Assembly: GCA_944327255.1 (NCBI GenBank)
Contig: CALVHA010000020.1
Span: forward strand, 1 to 33,402
Source: Candidatus Gastranaerophilales bacterium
GTDB taxonomy: Bacteria > Cyanobacteriota > Vampirovibrionia > Gastranaerophilales > Gastranaerophilaceae
Reading direction: 5' to 3'
Length of the DNA stretch: 33,402 nucleotides
Position 1 is the first letter of the stretch, and every line of letters starts with the position of its first letter. The translations under genes and the position numbers were made by a program. The notes below the pieces were generated by a model. It had not been told where the DNA came from. It saw only the letters and a list, made by a program, of their open reading frames with translations, and did not search any database. Below are positions 1 through 7,808 of the stretch, piece by piece.

Positions 1-96
1 ATTTTCATATTAAAGTTTCTTACATAACTACACATGTATATTAAGACAAAAACTTTTTAAGAATTGTCTTTTTTTTTACAAAAGTTCATATTATAT

Positions 97-140
97 TTCT
101 CAAAGTCACTGTTAATTTTTCTCAAACCTTGTGTTAATTT
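97..140. repeat. Tandem pair of 22-bp direct repeats
   Basis: Two adjacent 22-base units (97-118 and 119-140) share TTCTCAAA, then five variable bases, then TGTTAATTT, so 17 of 22 positions match. A further GTTGAAAA follows at 144. The 22-base period equals two helical turns, which is what a dimeric activator of the PhoB/OmpR class would need, but no regulator can be named. The nearest gene on the right ends here rather than starting here, so the target, if any, lies left of the window. Confidence 0.5.
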
Positions 141-232
141 ACAGTTGAAAAATTTTTCAAAATTTTAAATTTAGGTGGAAATTTATTTCAATCTACTCGG
201 AAATATAAATATATGAAAATTAATAAAAGCAA

Positions 233-268
233 GTAGGATGCGGTAATCACAGATTTACCACATCCTAC
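233..268 (-). terminator. Rho-independent terminator of the 278-652 gene
   Basis: Arms GTAGGATG-C-GGTAAA and TTTACC-A-CATCCTAC pair over about 14 bp around a short loop. On the minus strand the single imperfect position becomes a G-U pair, and the hairpin is followed by a T-rich run (TTGCTTTTATT). It lies ten bases past the stop codon of the minus-strand gene. Confidence 0.8.
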
Positions 269-277
269 GGACTATAG

Positions 278-652
278 TTATTCGAATAATACTTTAGATA
301 CTTTAGCTTCCCAAAAACGGGCTACTTCATCTGTAGCTTCATTATACAAGTCAACAAGCTTATATCCATTTTTGTTTTCCAATGTATATGGAGTATAACC
401 ATGAGCTATATTTTCCATTATTTTGTTTTTAACTTTTTTATATACAGTCAGTTTTATATTGTCTTTCTCTAAATGATCGCCTTTATTTAACACTACTAGG
501 TCATCATTTCCATTCTTTTCAAGGATTTTGATTTGTCTTTTTAATACATTTTGACCGTTTTCGCTTAATGAATTAACAAGCTTATCAGAAACTCGAACTC
601 TTGATGTAAAATTAGGTTGATTTGTATTATATGCTTGTACTTTAGAAATCAT
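278..652 (-). CDS. Small protein of unknown function with N-terminal NFTS motif
   Basis: This 124-residue protein is not recognised. It is charged and Lys/Glu/Asn-rich, has no signal peptide or membrane segment, and looks like a soluble alpha/beta domain. Residues 14-17 (NFTS) form the Phe-centred N-terminal motif also seen in several unrelated proteins of this window. The ATG start is fixed by a strong ribosome binding site, AGGAGGT, five bases upstream. The gene stands alone, with its own promoter (675-726) and terminator (233-268). That the reading frame is real is well supported; its function is not. Confidence 0.8.
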   Translation of the reverse strand: MISKVQAYNTNQPNFTSRVRVSDKLVNSLSENGQNVLKRQIKILEKNGNDDLVVLNKGDHLEKDNIKLTVYKKVKNKIMENIAHGYTPYTLENKNGYKLVDLYNEATDEVARFWEAKVSKVLFE

Positions 653-674
653 TTTACCTCCTATAATTTTTTTG

Positions 675-726
675 ATTATATAATACTACTTTTTTACTAC
701 AAAATTCCTGAATATTTTTTTTGCTA
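675..726 (-). promoter_or_regulatory. Promoter of the 278-652 gene with upstream A-tract element
   Basis: Read on the minus strand, TAGC, eight A, TATTCAG (708-726) is followed by a weak -35 TTGTAG (697-702), a 16-base spacer and a perfect -10 TATAAT (675-680). The A-tract sits where an UP element would lie. The same 19-base string, with nine A, recurs at 7749-7768 before another gene. Confidence 0.55.
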
Positions 727-732
727 TTTTTA

Positions 733-1233
733 TTAAAAATTTTTACAATTCTTAACTTCTTGTTGAACAGGATAATCTGTAACATCTTCAAAGACTTTTT
801 TATTTAATTTACCTTCACTATTTCTTCCAAACCAGAATATTTCGGATATAGATTCTAGTTCTCCATTATTAATCTTATCAATGAATTGTCTAACGGCTTT
901 CACTTTCCCATTTTCAAAACTTGATTTAAAGAAGTCTGAACCTTGATAGGCACTTTTAGCAACCTCTTTTTTTATAACTTGTCCACTATTAGTATCTTTT
1001 GCTGTTACAATTTTTGTTCCGTTGAAATTAAGAGTATCAGTTACTATAAAATTATCTTTCTTGATGTTTCTTACCCAGTTAATTAGTTTTCTACCTTTAT
1101 CATCTTTTAATGCAATTCTCTTTCCTGTTGCTTTATCTATACCTTTGACTGCAACAGGCTTGTATCCATCAATGATATTCCAAACAGAATCTCCAAGCCT
1201 TTGTAAGCGAGACCATTCTTTAGGCTGTCTAAT
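733..1233 (-). pseudogene. Start-less remnant of an unknown protein gene
   Basis: The minus strand has an open frame of 166 codons ending in TAA at 733-735. It is bounded upstream by an in-frame TAG at 1234-1236 and contains no usable ATG. Its translation reads like real protein, with pieces such as RLGDSVWNIIDGYKPVAVKG, GRKLINWVRN and EIFWFGRNSEGKL, and with normal codon use for this window. Just upstream a second frame reads NKYFGWVRLDS, so a frameshift or a deletion of the 5' part is likely. No family is recognised. It fills most of the apparently empty gap between 652 and 1294. Confidence 0.55.
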
Positions 1234-1293
1234 CTAACCCAACCAAAATATTTGTTATAAAATTAAAAAATGAACTACAGACGTGCTTTTATT

Positions 1294-2019
1294 TCAAACA
1301 GTTTTATCTTTAATTTTGAGATTAGTAACTTTATCATTATTTAAGTCTTTATGCCAGTTATAAAGAAAATATATTCCAAGTATAAAATAGGTCCCCCACA
1401 TTAAAATGGTTGCAAGGCAATTTGAACCGTTTATATATGCTTCTACCCACATAATAACCGATAATCCGTTTACAATTGTCCAAATGTACCATTGTTCTAT
1501 ACAGCGTTTTATTGTCAGAAAAAGCCCGATTATAGATAGGATTGTAGTTGTTGCATCTATATAAGGATTTGCGTCAGACAAGTTCTTTAGGATTATTGAA
1601 AATACTATACAAAAAATTATTGCAAATAGAATATATATAATTTTTTCTTTAGAGTCTAACTTTGTTTTTATAATTTCTAAGCTTTCTTTTTTTAGGTGCT
1701 GTTGCCACTTAAATATTCCGACAATCTGCATCGGCAGGTAATAACATATATACAGCAGTAAATTCCCATACAGATTGTTTTTATAAGATAAATATGCATA
1801 ACATAGTGTTCCGGTAAGTCCAAATATATAACAGGAAATTTTTCCTTTGCCTGCAAGTATTGTATAACTTATCCCACAAATAGCCGAGACAAGTGCTACT
1901 TTATTATCCCCAATATAAAGTGATATTATTATAATCAACAAAATTTCCAATGGGAATATTATTTGTTCATATTTCCCCCAGCCGGAAAGTTCTGCTTTTA
2001 TAAATTCTTTTACATTCAT
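1294..2019 (-). CDS. pnuC: PnuC-type nicotinamide riboside/NMN transporter
   Basis: This integral membrane transporter probably imports nicotinamide riboside for NAD salvage. Family features seen: a core with GKISCYIFGLTGTLCYAYLS, then YGNLLLYICYYLPMQIVGIFKW, and the C-terminal substrate-site segment with W-Y-I-W-x-x-V-N and a following Trp. About seven hydrophobic helices fit the family, and 241 residues is its usual length. I chose the ATG at 2019 over an upstream TTG at 2055: the TTG lies inside the -35 box of a good promoter (2027-2055), and the N-terminus MNVKEF is normal for PnuC. No Shine-Dalgarno sequence is visible, and the predicted transcript starts almost at the ATG. The substrate (riboside, mononucleotide or another vitamin) cannot be fixed from sequence. 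Confidence 0.92.
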   Translation of the reverse strand: MNVKEFIKAELSGWGKYEQIIFPLEILLIIIISLYIGDNKVALVSAICGISYTILAGKGKISCYIFGLTGTLCYAYLSYKNNLYGNLLLYICYYLPMQIVGIFKWQQHLKKESLEIIKTKLDSKEKIIYILFAIIFCIVFSIILKNLSDANPYIDATTTILSIIGLFLTIKRCIEQWYIWTIVNGLSVIMWVEAYINGSNCLATILMWGTYFILGIYFLYNWHKDLNNDKVTNLKIKDKTV

Positions 2020-2026
2020 TATATTT

Positions 2027-2055
2027 ATTATAAGATAAATATATCGGTAGAACAA
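2027..2055 (-). promoter_or_regulatory. Promoter of pnuC, leaderless or nearly so
   Basis: On the minus strand, TTGTTC (2050-2055), a 17-base spacer and TATAAT (2027-2032) form a near-consensus sigma-70 promoter. Only seven bases separate the -10 box from the ATG at 2019, so the mRNA should begin at or within a few bases of the start codon. The -35 box touches the start codon of the divergent gene at 2055. Confidence 0.65.
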
Positions 2056-3056
2056 TGCGTATAAATAATATTAGTCGGGATAAAACAAATTTTGCAGGTT
2101 TTTTAAATAATAAGTATCTGCTGAAAAGTCTTGAGAAGGTATCAGATCATGGCACCTCCTTTGCGGCAGGAACGTCACTTGTTATGTCTCTTACTGCACG
2201 ACCTCTGGCTATTTTTTCTACTCCTGATGTTGAAAAAGAGAATAAGCAATATGCAGCTGCGAATTCTATTTGTTCCGGAATCGTGAAATTTGGATTGGTT
2301 GAAGCTGTTGCGCTTCCTGTAGAGAAAGCAGTTAAAAATATCGATGAGCACTCGGAAAAATATTTAAAACCTGAAGCTATAAAGAATTTACAAGGTAAGT
2401 CGTCAAAATTAATTGAGTCAAGAGCTTATAGGCTTGCAACACAAATATTAAAACTTGGCACCGGATTTCTGACAGCTATACCTAAATCAATTTTAACAAT
2501 CGCTTTTATTCCGATAATAATGGATAATATTTTTAAAAAATCCGATAACTATAAAAAAATCAATGAGAATAAAAATAAAAAGATTTCATTTGAAGGAGAT
2601 ATGACCTCTCGAATTTCGAGCCAACTTTCAAAAGTCCTTAATAACCAACATTTTCAAAATTTTGTAAAAAAACATGAACTTAATGATAAAAATATTGCAA
2701 AACATATGACCGCGGCAACTGATATTCTTTTAACCTCTACATTTGCCGTTCAGACGAGTAAAAGTAAAAATATAAAAGAAAACAGAAAAAAAGCCTTAGT
2801 ATACAATAATATTATATCAACTGTAATTACTTTGGCAGGCGGTTATTTTGTGGATAATGCAATAAAAAGCAAAACCGGAAAATTTATTGATAAATTTTCC
2901 AAAATCAATGCGTCTGACCCTAAGCTTCATAAATATATAGAAGGAATTAATATTGTAAGACCTGCCCTGATTTTTGCCGGAATTTATTATGGTATTTTAC
3001 CGATATTTTCAACATATATAGCAGAAAAGGTTGATAAATATATTGAACAACATTAG
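2055..3056 (+). CDS. Multi-pass membrane protein of unknown function, NFAG motif
   Basis: This 333-residue protein is not recognised as a named family. Residues 12-15 (NFAG) are the N-terminal Phe motif shared with other proteins here. Hydrophobic, Gly/Ala/Thr-rich segments lie at about 33-54, 126-160, 251-270 and 299-325, separated by Lys/Asn-rich stretches, which suggests four or more membrane passes. There is no cleavable signal peptide. It starts next to the divergent pnuC promoter and is followed 29 bases later by a drug transporter on the same strand, so they may be co-transcribed. In style it resembles the proteins at 7809-8921 and 8923-11637 and may belong to the same lineage-specific membrane group (inference). 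Confidence 0.8.
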   Translation: MRINNISRDKTNFAGFLNNKYLLKSLEKVSDHGTSFAAGTSLVMSLTARPLAIFSTPDVEKENKQYAAANSICSGIVKFGLVEAVALPVEKAVKNIDEHSEKYLKPEAIKNLQGKSSKLIESRAYRLATQILKLGTGFLTAIPKSILTIAFIPIIMDNIFKKSDNYKKINENKNKKISFEGDMTSRISSQLSKVLNNQHFQNFVKKHELNDKNIAKHMTAATDILLTSTFAVQTSKSKNIKENRKKALVYNNIISTVITLAGGYFVDNAIKSKTGKFIDKFSKINASDPKLHKYIEGINIVRPALIFAGIYYGILPIFSTYIAEKVDKYIEQH

Positions 3057-3085
3057 ACAGATATTTTTATGCTAGGATTATAGAT

Positions 3086-4471
3086 ATGAGTACAAAAGAT
3101 ATTAAATGGCTGATGTTTGTTGTTACTGCAATAGGTAATTTTATTGCAATGCTGGATTCTACATCAGTTAACCTTGCATTATATCCGATGTCAATTGACT
3201 TAAACGTTACAATGGGACAAATTCAGTGGGTTATTGTAGCATATATGCTTGTTTTGACAGTCTTTTTACCATTTTTTGGAAAGCTTGGGGATATTTTTCC
3301 TAAAAATAAACTTTATGCTTCTGGTTTTTTAATTTTTGCTCTTGGGGCTTTTTTAAACACTACAGCGGATAGTTTTTTATTGCTTATTGCATACAGATGT
3401 TTGGAAGCGTTAGGGGCATCAATAATGTTGTCAAATGCTCAGGCAATTATTGTGAGTATTTTTAAACATGAGCGCAGAGGCAAGGCTCTTGGTTTAAATG
3501 GTTGTATTGTTGCAATCGGCGGTATGAGCGGGCCGGCTCTGGGCGGGATATTGATAAATTATTTTGGGTGGCATTCTGTTTTTGTCCCTTGTATTCCGAT
3601 TGCTCTTGCCGGCGCATATTATTCGTGGAGAATGCTCCCGCATATGATTAAAACCGATAAAACTAATTTTAAATTTGATTATAGAGGTTTTGTTTATTTT
3701 ACTATAAGTTTGTTCGCATTATTACTTGCAATTTCTGAGGGGTACAGTTGGGGATGGAATTCTCTAAAAATTATAACTTTAGGTGTTATTACTTTAATTT
3801 TTGGTGCTCTATTTTATATAAGAGACCATAGAATCAGTTATCCGCTTATAGATTTTTCAATTTTTTCAATAAGACCGTTTACATTTGGAAACCTTGCCGT
3901 TATGATGTCTTATATGGCAATGTTTACAAATAGTATTCTTTTGCCGTTTTTTTTGCAGGAAATTCTTAAACTCAACCCGCTGGTTACAGGTTTTTTGATT
4001 TTGCCTTATTCATTAACACTCTCATTTATTGCTCCTATAAGTGGAAGATTGTCCGGAAGATATGGTGGAAGATATCTAACACTTGCCGGACCATTGGTTT
4101 ATATAATTGCTCTTACATTATTTACGCTGTATAGCAAGAATGTTCAGATGTGGCAGATAGTCCTTGCATCCGGAATTCTTGGAATCGGAAACGGTTTGTT
4201 TCAATCCCCGTCAAATAATGAAATTATGACAAGTGTAAGAAAAGATGAAATTGGAATTGCATCCGGAATTTTGGCGTTATCAAGAAATATGGGTAATATT
4301 TTAGGAGTCGCCGTTACAATTACATTATTCCAAACGTTTAAATCTTACTTTATTGAAGCCGGATTAATTTATGAAAATGCATTTCTTGATGCTTATAGAA
4401 TAACAATGGGCTTTGGTATATTATTTGGACTTTTATGCTTAAGTTTTGCTTATATCGCATATAAACGTTAA
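3086..4471 (+). CDS. MFS transporter, DHA2 (EmrB/QacA-like) family
   Basis: This 461-residue major facilitator protein is probably a proton-coupled exporter of drugs or other small amphiphiles in the inner membrane. Visible signatures are the N-terminal AMLDSTSVNLALYPM segment (motif D1 region with Asp), motif A GKLGDIFPKNKLY, Arg in IAYRCLEALG (motif B) and motif C GGMSGPALGG. Length and hydrophobicity fit about 14 helices, as in DHA2. The ATG start has no strong ribosome binding site. Its stop codon overlaps the stop of the convergent gene by four bases (4468-4471) with no terminator between. The substrate cannot be predicted, and no regulator gene lies beside it. Confidence 0.9.
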   Translation: MSTKDIKWLMFVVTAIGNFIAMLDSTSVNLALYPMSIDLNVTMGQIQWVIVAYMLVLTVFLPFFGKLGDIFPKNKLYASGFLIFALGAFLNTTADSFLLLIAYRCLEALGASIMLSNAQAIIVSIFKHERRGKALGLNGCIVAIGGMSGPALGGILINYFGWHSVFVPCIPIALAGAYYSWRMLPHMIKTDKTNFKFDYRGFVYFTISLFALLLAISEGYSWGWNSLKIITLGVITLIFGALFYIRDHRISYPLIDFSIFSIRPFTFGNLAVMMSYMAMFTNSILLPFFLQEILKLNPLVTGFLILPYSLTLSFIAPISGRLSGRYGGRYLTLAGPLVYIIALTLFTLYSKNVQMWQIVLASGILGIGNGLFQSPSNNEIMTSVRKDEIGIASGILALSRNMGNILGVAVTITLFQTFKSYFIEAGLIYENAFLDAYRITMGFGILFGLLCLSFAYIAYKR

Positions 4472-5097
4472 TCTTTTCTAATAATTACGATATCTCCACG
4501 CTTAACTTCTCTGGAAAGTTGTCTGATAACATCATTGTCCATTCTTATGCAGCCGAGAGATGCATATTTACCTAAGCTATTCGGATTTTTATTCCCATGA
4601 ATAAATTCTCCTGTTTTACCTCTTCTCCCTGTTTCAGGGTCTAAAGTTTCCAGGCAAATTATTTTCGGGCCGTAATCTCCGGGATTCTTTCGACGTTTAG
4701 TACTTAGCGGAGCAGATTTATATGGATAGGTTTCAATGTGTGTAACGATTCTGACACCAGAATCTGTTGGTGCAGTCTTTTTCCCGCTAGCAACAAGATA
4801 GGCATATTCTGCATCCCCATCTTCATTGTATTTGTATAAAATATTTTTTGATAAATCGACAACAATAGTAGCTGTTTTCTTTTCTCCTTCAATGTATATT
4901 TCAGGACTCGGTGCACCAAGAAGAACGGTTCTTTCAGAAGTTCCAGAAGGTGGGACTTCCATTGTTTTGGTAAAAGTGTCTTCCGGTAAATCCGTTTTTG
5001 GCGTTTGAGATTTTACACTCAATGGAGTTAATAAAATAACGCCTGCTGTTGTTATCGTACCTAAATTTGTTTTAATATTGTTAAATGATATTCTCAT
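4468..5097 (-). CDS. L,D-transpeptidase (YkuD domain)
   Basis: This protein cross-links peptidoglycan stem peptides (3-3 links) or attaches proteins to the wall in the periplasm. The C-terminal YkuD domain shows the catalytic motif H167-G followed by S180-x-G-C183-I-R185-M, with Cys183 as nucleophile. The N-terminus, residues 8-30, has a hydrophobic stretch (TITTAGVILLTPLSV) acting as signal or anchor, followed by a Pro/Thr-rich linker. I prefer the ATG at 5097 (209 residues, MRISFNN) to a TTG at 5121. The -10-like TACAAT at 5104-5109 sits just six bases from that ATG, again implying a very short leader. An A-tract element lies at 5122-5136. It is convergent with the MFS gene. Family is certain; the start is moderately sure. 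Confidence 0.92.
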   Translation of the reverse strand: MRISFNNIKTNLGTITTAGVILLTPLSVKSQTPKTDLPEDTFTKTMEVPPSGTSERTVLLGAPSPEIYIEGEKKTATIVVDLSKNILYKYNEDGDAEYAYLVASGKKTAPTDSGVRIVTHIETYPYKSAPLSTKRRKNPGDYGPKIICLETLDPETGRRGKTGEFIHGNKNPNSLGKYASLGCIRMDNDVIRQLSREVKRGDIVIIRKD

Positions 5098-5103
5098 ACT
5101 ATT

Positions 5104-5136
5104 ATTGTAAAAATCCAACAAGATTTTTTTTGCTAA
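5104..5136 (-). promoter_or_regulatory. A-tract element and -10 box before the L,D-transpeptidase gene
   Basis: On the minus strand, TTAGC followed by eight A and TC (5122-5136) resembles the element before other genes in the window. A -10-like TACAAT (5104-5109) lies six bases before the ATG. No good -35 box is seen at the usual distance. Confidence 0.35.
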
Positions 5137-5148
5137 TTATTTCGAACA

Positions 5149-5613
5149 TTAAATTTTTATTTTATTGTTTTCTTTTAAGTATTCTTCTAAAATTTCCGCT
5201 GCATCAGCAACTATATGTGCACAAGGTCTTTTTTTATAATACTCATCAGTTCTTTCTGACGGTATAGGTGATGTGGAATTTTCAATTCCCTTTAGAATGT
5301 CACGACAAATTATTGTTCCATGTTTTTCTTTAAACCTTTTTGCTAGTTCCTGAATTCTGGCATAAAGTTTAGCTTTTTCTTCATTACTTTTATGTGTGTT
5401 TTCTCCATATTCAAGTCCGATTGCCATAAACATTCCGCTCACTGTTCCGCAGACTTCTCTCATTCTGCCCATACCACCGCCAAAAGAAGATGCAATCTTT
5501 GTGGCTGTTTCAAAATCCAGGCCTAATTCTTCACAAAATGCACCTATTACTGCCTGAGAACAATTGTAACCTTGTTTAAATAATTGAACGGCTTTATCCG
5601 CATGATTTGTCAT
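5149..5613 (-). CDS. C_GCAxxG_C_C family protein
   Basis: This 154-residue protein belongs to the Cys-rich family named for its C-GCAxxG-C-C pattern, whose members are thought to be redox-active or metal-binding. Seen here: NCSQAV (Cys18), a second Cys27, FGGGMGRMREVCGTVSG (Cys55, with T replacing the usual A), then IICRDIL and RPCAHIV. The start at 5613 is chosen over an upstream frame extension because AAGGAG lies seven bases before this ATG. It is the second gene of a two-gene minus-strand operon, 22 bases after 5636-5920. The precise role is unknown for the family. Confidence 0.88.
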   Translation of the reverse strand: MTNHADKAVQLFKQGYNCSQAVIGAFCEELGLDFETATKIASSFGGGMGRMREVCGTVSGMFMAIGLEYGENTHKSNEEKAKLYARIQELAKRFKEKHGTIICRDILKGIENSTSPIPSERTDEYYKKRPCAHIVADAAEILEEYLKENNKIKI

Positions 5614-5635
5614 ATTTAATCTCCTTTTAAGAAAA

Positions 5636-5920
5636 TTATATAACAAATTCAAGATTTCTTGTCGAAGTTTGTGATAATAAATTTTTAATAATTGCAGACT
5701 GTGTTTTGCATATGAGTTTGCCTTCGGGGTACTTTCTGTTATGAAATGTAGATGTCATAACTATTATTTTTGCTGCATCAATAGCATTTAAATTTTTTAA
5801 CTCTATAGTAAGCAGCGGGCACTCATATTTCCTTATATAATCCTTAACATCCGCTATGATTTTTTGCGAATTGCTGAAATCAAATGATAGATATTTATTT
5901 TTTAAGCTTAATGATTTCAT
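5636..5920 (-). CDS. Small STAS-like protein of unknown function
   Basis: This is a 94-residue soluble protein. The pattern of a short strand, LLTIELKNLNAIDAAKIIVM, and a following helix resembles the STAS/anti-sigma-antagonist fold, where Asp/Ser sits after the central strand, but the match is weak. KYPEGKLIC suggests a following strand and loop. It is the first gene of a minus-strand pair with the C_GCAxxG gene and is divergent from kdsC. Upstream at about 50 bases is TAGCAAAAC, a loose relative of the A-tract element. No ribosome binding site is visible. Being a real gene is likely; the function is a guess. Confidence 0.7.
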   Translation of the reverse strand: MKSLSLKNKYLSFDFSNSQKIIADVKDYIRKYECPLLTIELKNLNAIDAAKIIVMTSTFHNRKYPEGKLICKTQSAIIKNLLSQTSTRNLEFVI

Positions 5921-5994
5921 ATATTTTATATCGGTTATTTTTATCTTAAATTTAAAGTTTTGCTACAAATTCGTTCTTTTGAATGAGTTTATAG

Positions 5995-6000
5995 TATAAT
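5995..6000 (+). promoter_or_regulatory. -10 box for the kdsC-queD-uppP operon
   Basis: A perfect TATAAT lies 21 bases before the kdsC ATG, with the ribosome binding site GAGG in between. The -35 region (around 5970-5977, TTCGTT) is poor. Confidence 0.5.
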
Positions 6001-6021
6001 AATGAAACGAGGTAGAATTAT

Positions 6022-6486
6022 ATGATAAAACTTGTAGCATTTGATGTGGATGGAGTTTTGACAGACGGCAGCATTACATATGATGAGAATGGTGTTGAAT
6101 ATAAAACCTTTAATGCAAAAGACGGTCAGGGTATTGTGAAATTGAATGAAGCTGGAATTATTACTGCGATAATTACGGCGAGAAATAACGGTACTGTTTC
6201 TCAGAGGGCTAAAAATTTAAATATTGCAGAGCTTCACCAGGGACAGAAAAATAAAATTGCTAAGTTGGAAGAAATATTAGAAAAATATAATTTTTCTTTT
6301 GATGAGGTTGCATATATTGGAGATGATTTGCCTGATATATGTATTCTTGAGAAGGTTAAGCTTGCAGGGTGTCCAGCTGATGCGGTTGATGAGGTTAAGT
6401 CTATAGCTAACTGGGTTTCATCTAAAAATGGTGGACGTGGGGCCGTTAGAGAATTTTGTGATTATATTTTAAGTAAGGAGATATAA
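6022..6486 (+). CDS. kdsC: 3-deoxy-D-manno-octulosonate 8-phosphate phosphatase
   Basis: This HAD-superfamily phosphatase hydrolyses Kdo-8-phosphate to Kdo for lipopolysaccharide synthesis in the cytoplasm. Family features: the nucleophile motif FDVDGVLTDG with Asp8 and Asp10, ITAR (motif II, Thr52), a Lys in HQGQKNK, and YIGDDLPD with Asp101/Asp102 for magnesium. It is a capless, 154-residue C0-type HAD, the normal length for KdsC. GAGG sits nine bases before the ATG. It heads an operon and is followed two bases later by queD. Its presence implies a Gram-negative envelope with Kdo. The related CMP-sialate/ N-acylneuraminate enzymes have a similar domain, so KdsC versus a relative rests on the short stand-alone form. 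Confidence 0.88.
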   Translation: MIKLVAFDVDGVLTDGSITYDENGVEYKTFNAKDGQGIVKLNEAGIITAIITARNNGTVSQRAKNLNIAELHQGQKNKIAKLEEILEKYNFSFDEVAYIGDDLPDICILEKVKLAGCPADAVDEVKSIANWVSSKNGGRGAVREFCDYILSKEI

Positions 6487-6488
6487 CG

Positions 6489-6854
6489 ATGTATGAGATA
6501 AAAACACAGGCATTTTTTTCGGCCGCGCATCATCTTTTAAATTATGACGGTGAGTGTGAAAACCAGCACGGGCATAATTGGATGGTCGAAGCTTATGTAA
6601 AAGGAGAAACTTTAGATAAGAGTAATATTTTGATTGATTATAAAGTTTTGAAAAAAGAGTTGAATGCGGTGCTTGATTTGCTGGATCATAAAGATATAAA
6701 TGAAATTTCGGAATTTCATGGGGAAAGTCCGAGCAGCGAAATGATTGCAGCATTTATATACTCAAAATTAAAAGAGAAAATTGTTCTGCTGAGCAAAGTT
6801 TCTGTTTGGGAGACACAAACTTCCTGTGCAAGTTATTATGAAGAAGAAATCTAG
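6489..6854 (+). CDS. queD: 6-carboxytetrahydropterin synthase (QueD/PTPS family)
   Basis: This enzyme makes 6-carboxy-5,6,7,8-tetrahydropterin from dihydroneopterin triphosphate, an early step to queuosine. At 121 residues it has the short QueD form. Zinc ligands are His14/His15 in FSAAHH and His27 and His29 in QHGHNW. Cys23 (GECENQHGH) is the likely catalytic Cys. His67 in LDHKD, the PSSEMIA segment and Glu108 in VWET complete the active site. AAGGAG lies seven bases before the ATG, inside the end of kdsC. Other que genes are not in the window, so the queuosine role comes from family knowledge. Confidence 0.93.
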   Translation: MYEIKTQAFFSAAHHLLNYDGECENQHGHNWMVEAYVKGETLDKSNILIDYKVLKKELNAVLDLLDHKDINEISEFHGESPSSEMIAAFIYSKLKEKIVLLSKVSVWETQTSCASYYEEEI

Positions 6855-6873
6855 TCGATGAGGAATTTTTAGA

Positions 6874-7716
6874 ATGAATTTTATACAGGCAATTTTAATG
6901 GGCTTAGTTCAAGGGTTGAGTGAATTTTTACCGATTTCAAGTTCTGCTCATTTGGTATTTACTTCAAATTTTTATAAGGTTTTTAAAGGAATAGAAATAG
7001 TTCAACAGTCAAATGAAGAAGTATTCTTTGATATTATGGTGCATTTGGGAACACTTGTGGCTGTGTTAATATTTTTCAGAAAAGATATTATGAAAATATG
7101 CTCTGCTATGTGGAATGCTTTAAAAAATAAGGACTGGTCTGACAAAGAAGCTAAATTGGGATTATATATCATTTTGGGTACTATAATAACGGTTGCTCTT
7201 GCTCTTCCTATTAATGAAATTGCAGAAGCACTTGTTTTTCGTCCTGAAGTTGTCGGGATATTGCTATTCATTACGGGGATTGTGCTGTTGGCAAGTGAAT
7301 ATTTTTCCAAACATATTCCTGCTAAAAGGGATGAGGTTGATATAAAGACATCAATCCTAATCGGTTTAGCTCAGGGCCTTGCAGCCCTTCCTGGTTTTTC
7401 ACGTTCGGGCTGGACTATTGCTACTGGTTTGTTTAATGGTTTGGATCGCACTGCTGCGGCAAGATATTCTTTCCTTTTAAGTATTCCTATTATTCTTGGA
7501 GCTTCTATGGTTTATCCGCTTGTAAAAATAGATATTCATGAGGCATTAACTTATAACTGGCATGCTATAATTGCAGGAACGATTGTTTCTGCCTTGTCAG
7601 GCTATTTATGTATCAAATATTTTATGAAGTTTATTTCAAAATTTTCACTGGGAATATTTGGTTACTATTGTCTGGTAGCGGGTATTTTTACTGCTGTTTT
7701 CTTTTATATTAATTAA
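6874..7716 (+). CDS. uppP: Undecaprenyl-diphosphatase (UppP/BacA)
   Basis: This membrane enzyme dephosphorylates undecaprenyl diphosphate so that the lipid carrier can be reused for peptidoglycan and surface polysaccharides; overproduction gives bacitracin tolerance. Both family motifs are clear: QGLSEFLPISSSAHL near the N-terminus and QGLAALPGFSRSGWTIATGL in the middle. There are about eight membrane segments in 280 residues, the usual size. It is the third gene of the kdsC-queD-uppP operon, joining functions that all serve the envelope except queD. The gene is followed by a 92-base intergenic stretch with an A-tract element. Confidence 0.95.
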   Translation: MNFIQAILMGLVQGLSEFLPISSSAHLVFTSNFYKVFKGIEIVQQSNEEVFFDIMVHLGTLVAVLIFFRKDIMKICSAMWNALKNKDWSDKEAKLGLYIILGTIITVALALPINEIAEALVFRPEVVGILLFITGIVLLASEYFSKHIPAKRDEVDIKTSILIGLAQGLAALPGFSRSGWTIATGLFNGLDRTAAARYSFLLSIPIILGASMVYPLVKIDIHEALTYNWHAIIAGTIVSALSGYLCIKYFMKFISKFSLGIFGYYCLVAGIFTAVFFYIN

Positions 7717-7748
7717 TATGTAAAAAAATGTAACAAACTAATTACTGC

Positions 7749-7768
7749 TAGCAAAAAAAAATATTCAG
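7749..7768 (+). promoter_or_regulatory. A-tract element before the 7809-13392 operon
   Basis: TAGC, nine A, TATTCAG matches the element at 708-726 (minus strand) except for one A, although the downstream genes are unrelated in sequence. It lies 40 bases before the ATG at 7809. A 7-bp inverted repeat, TATATGT-TTAG-ACATATA (7775-7792), sits between the two. No clear -35/-10 pair is seen. Confidence 0.45.
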
Positions 7769-7808
7769 AGGTCTTATATGTTTAGACATATATGTGTGTG
7801 GAGTAAAG

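Noticed and set aside
1022..1237. Plus-strand reading frame of 71 codons
   Set aside because: It lies opposite the minus-strand gene remnant, has no ribosome binding site, and its composition is that of an antisense shadow.
2020..2055. Extended N-terminus of PnuC from a TTG at 2055
   Set aside because: The extension overlaps a near-consensus promoter, has no ribosome binding site and is not typical of the family.
4468..4471. Overlapping or abutting convergent stops (also 20336/20339 and 25804/25811) as a regulatory system
   Set aside because: Compact convergent ends are common in small genomes, and no sequence feature beyond the overlap supports regulation.
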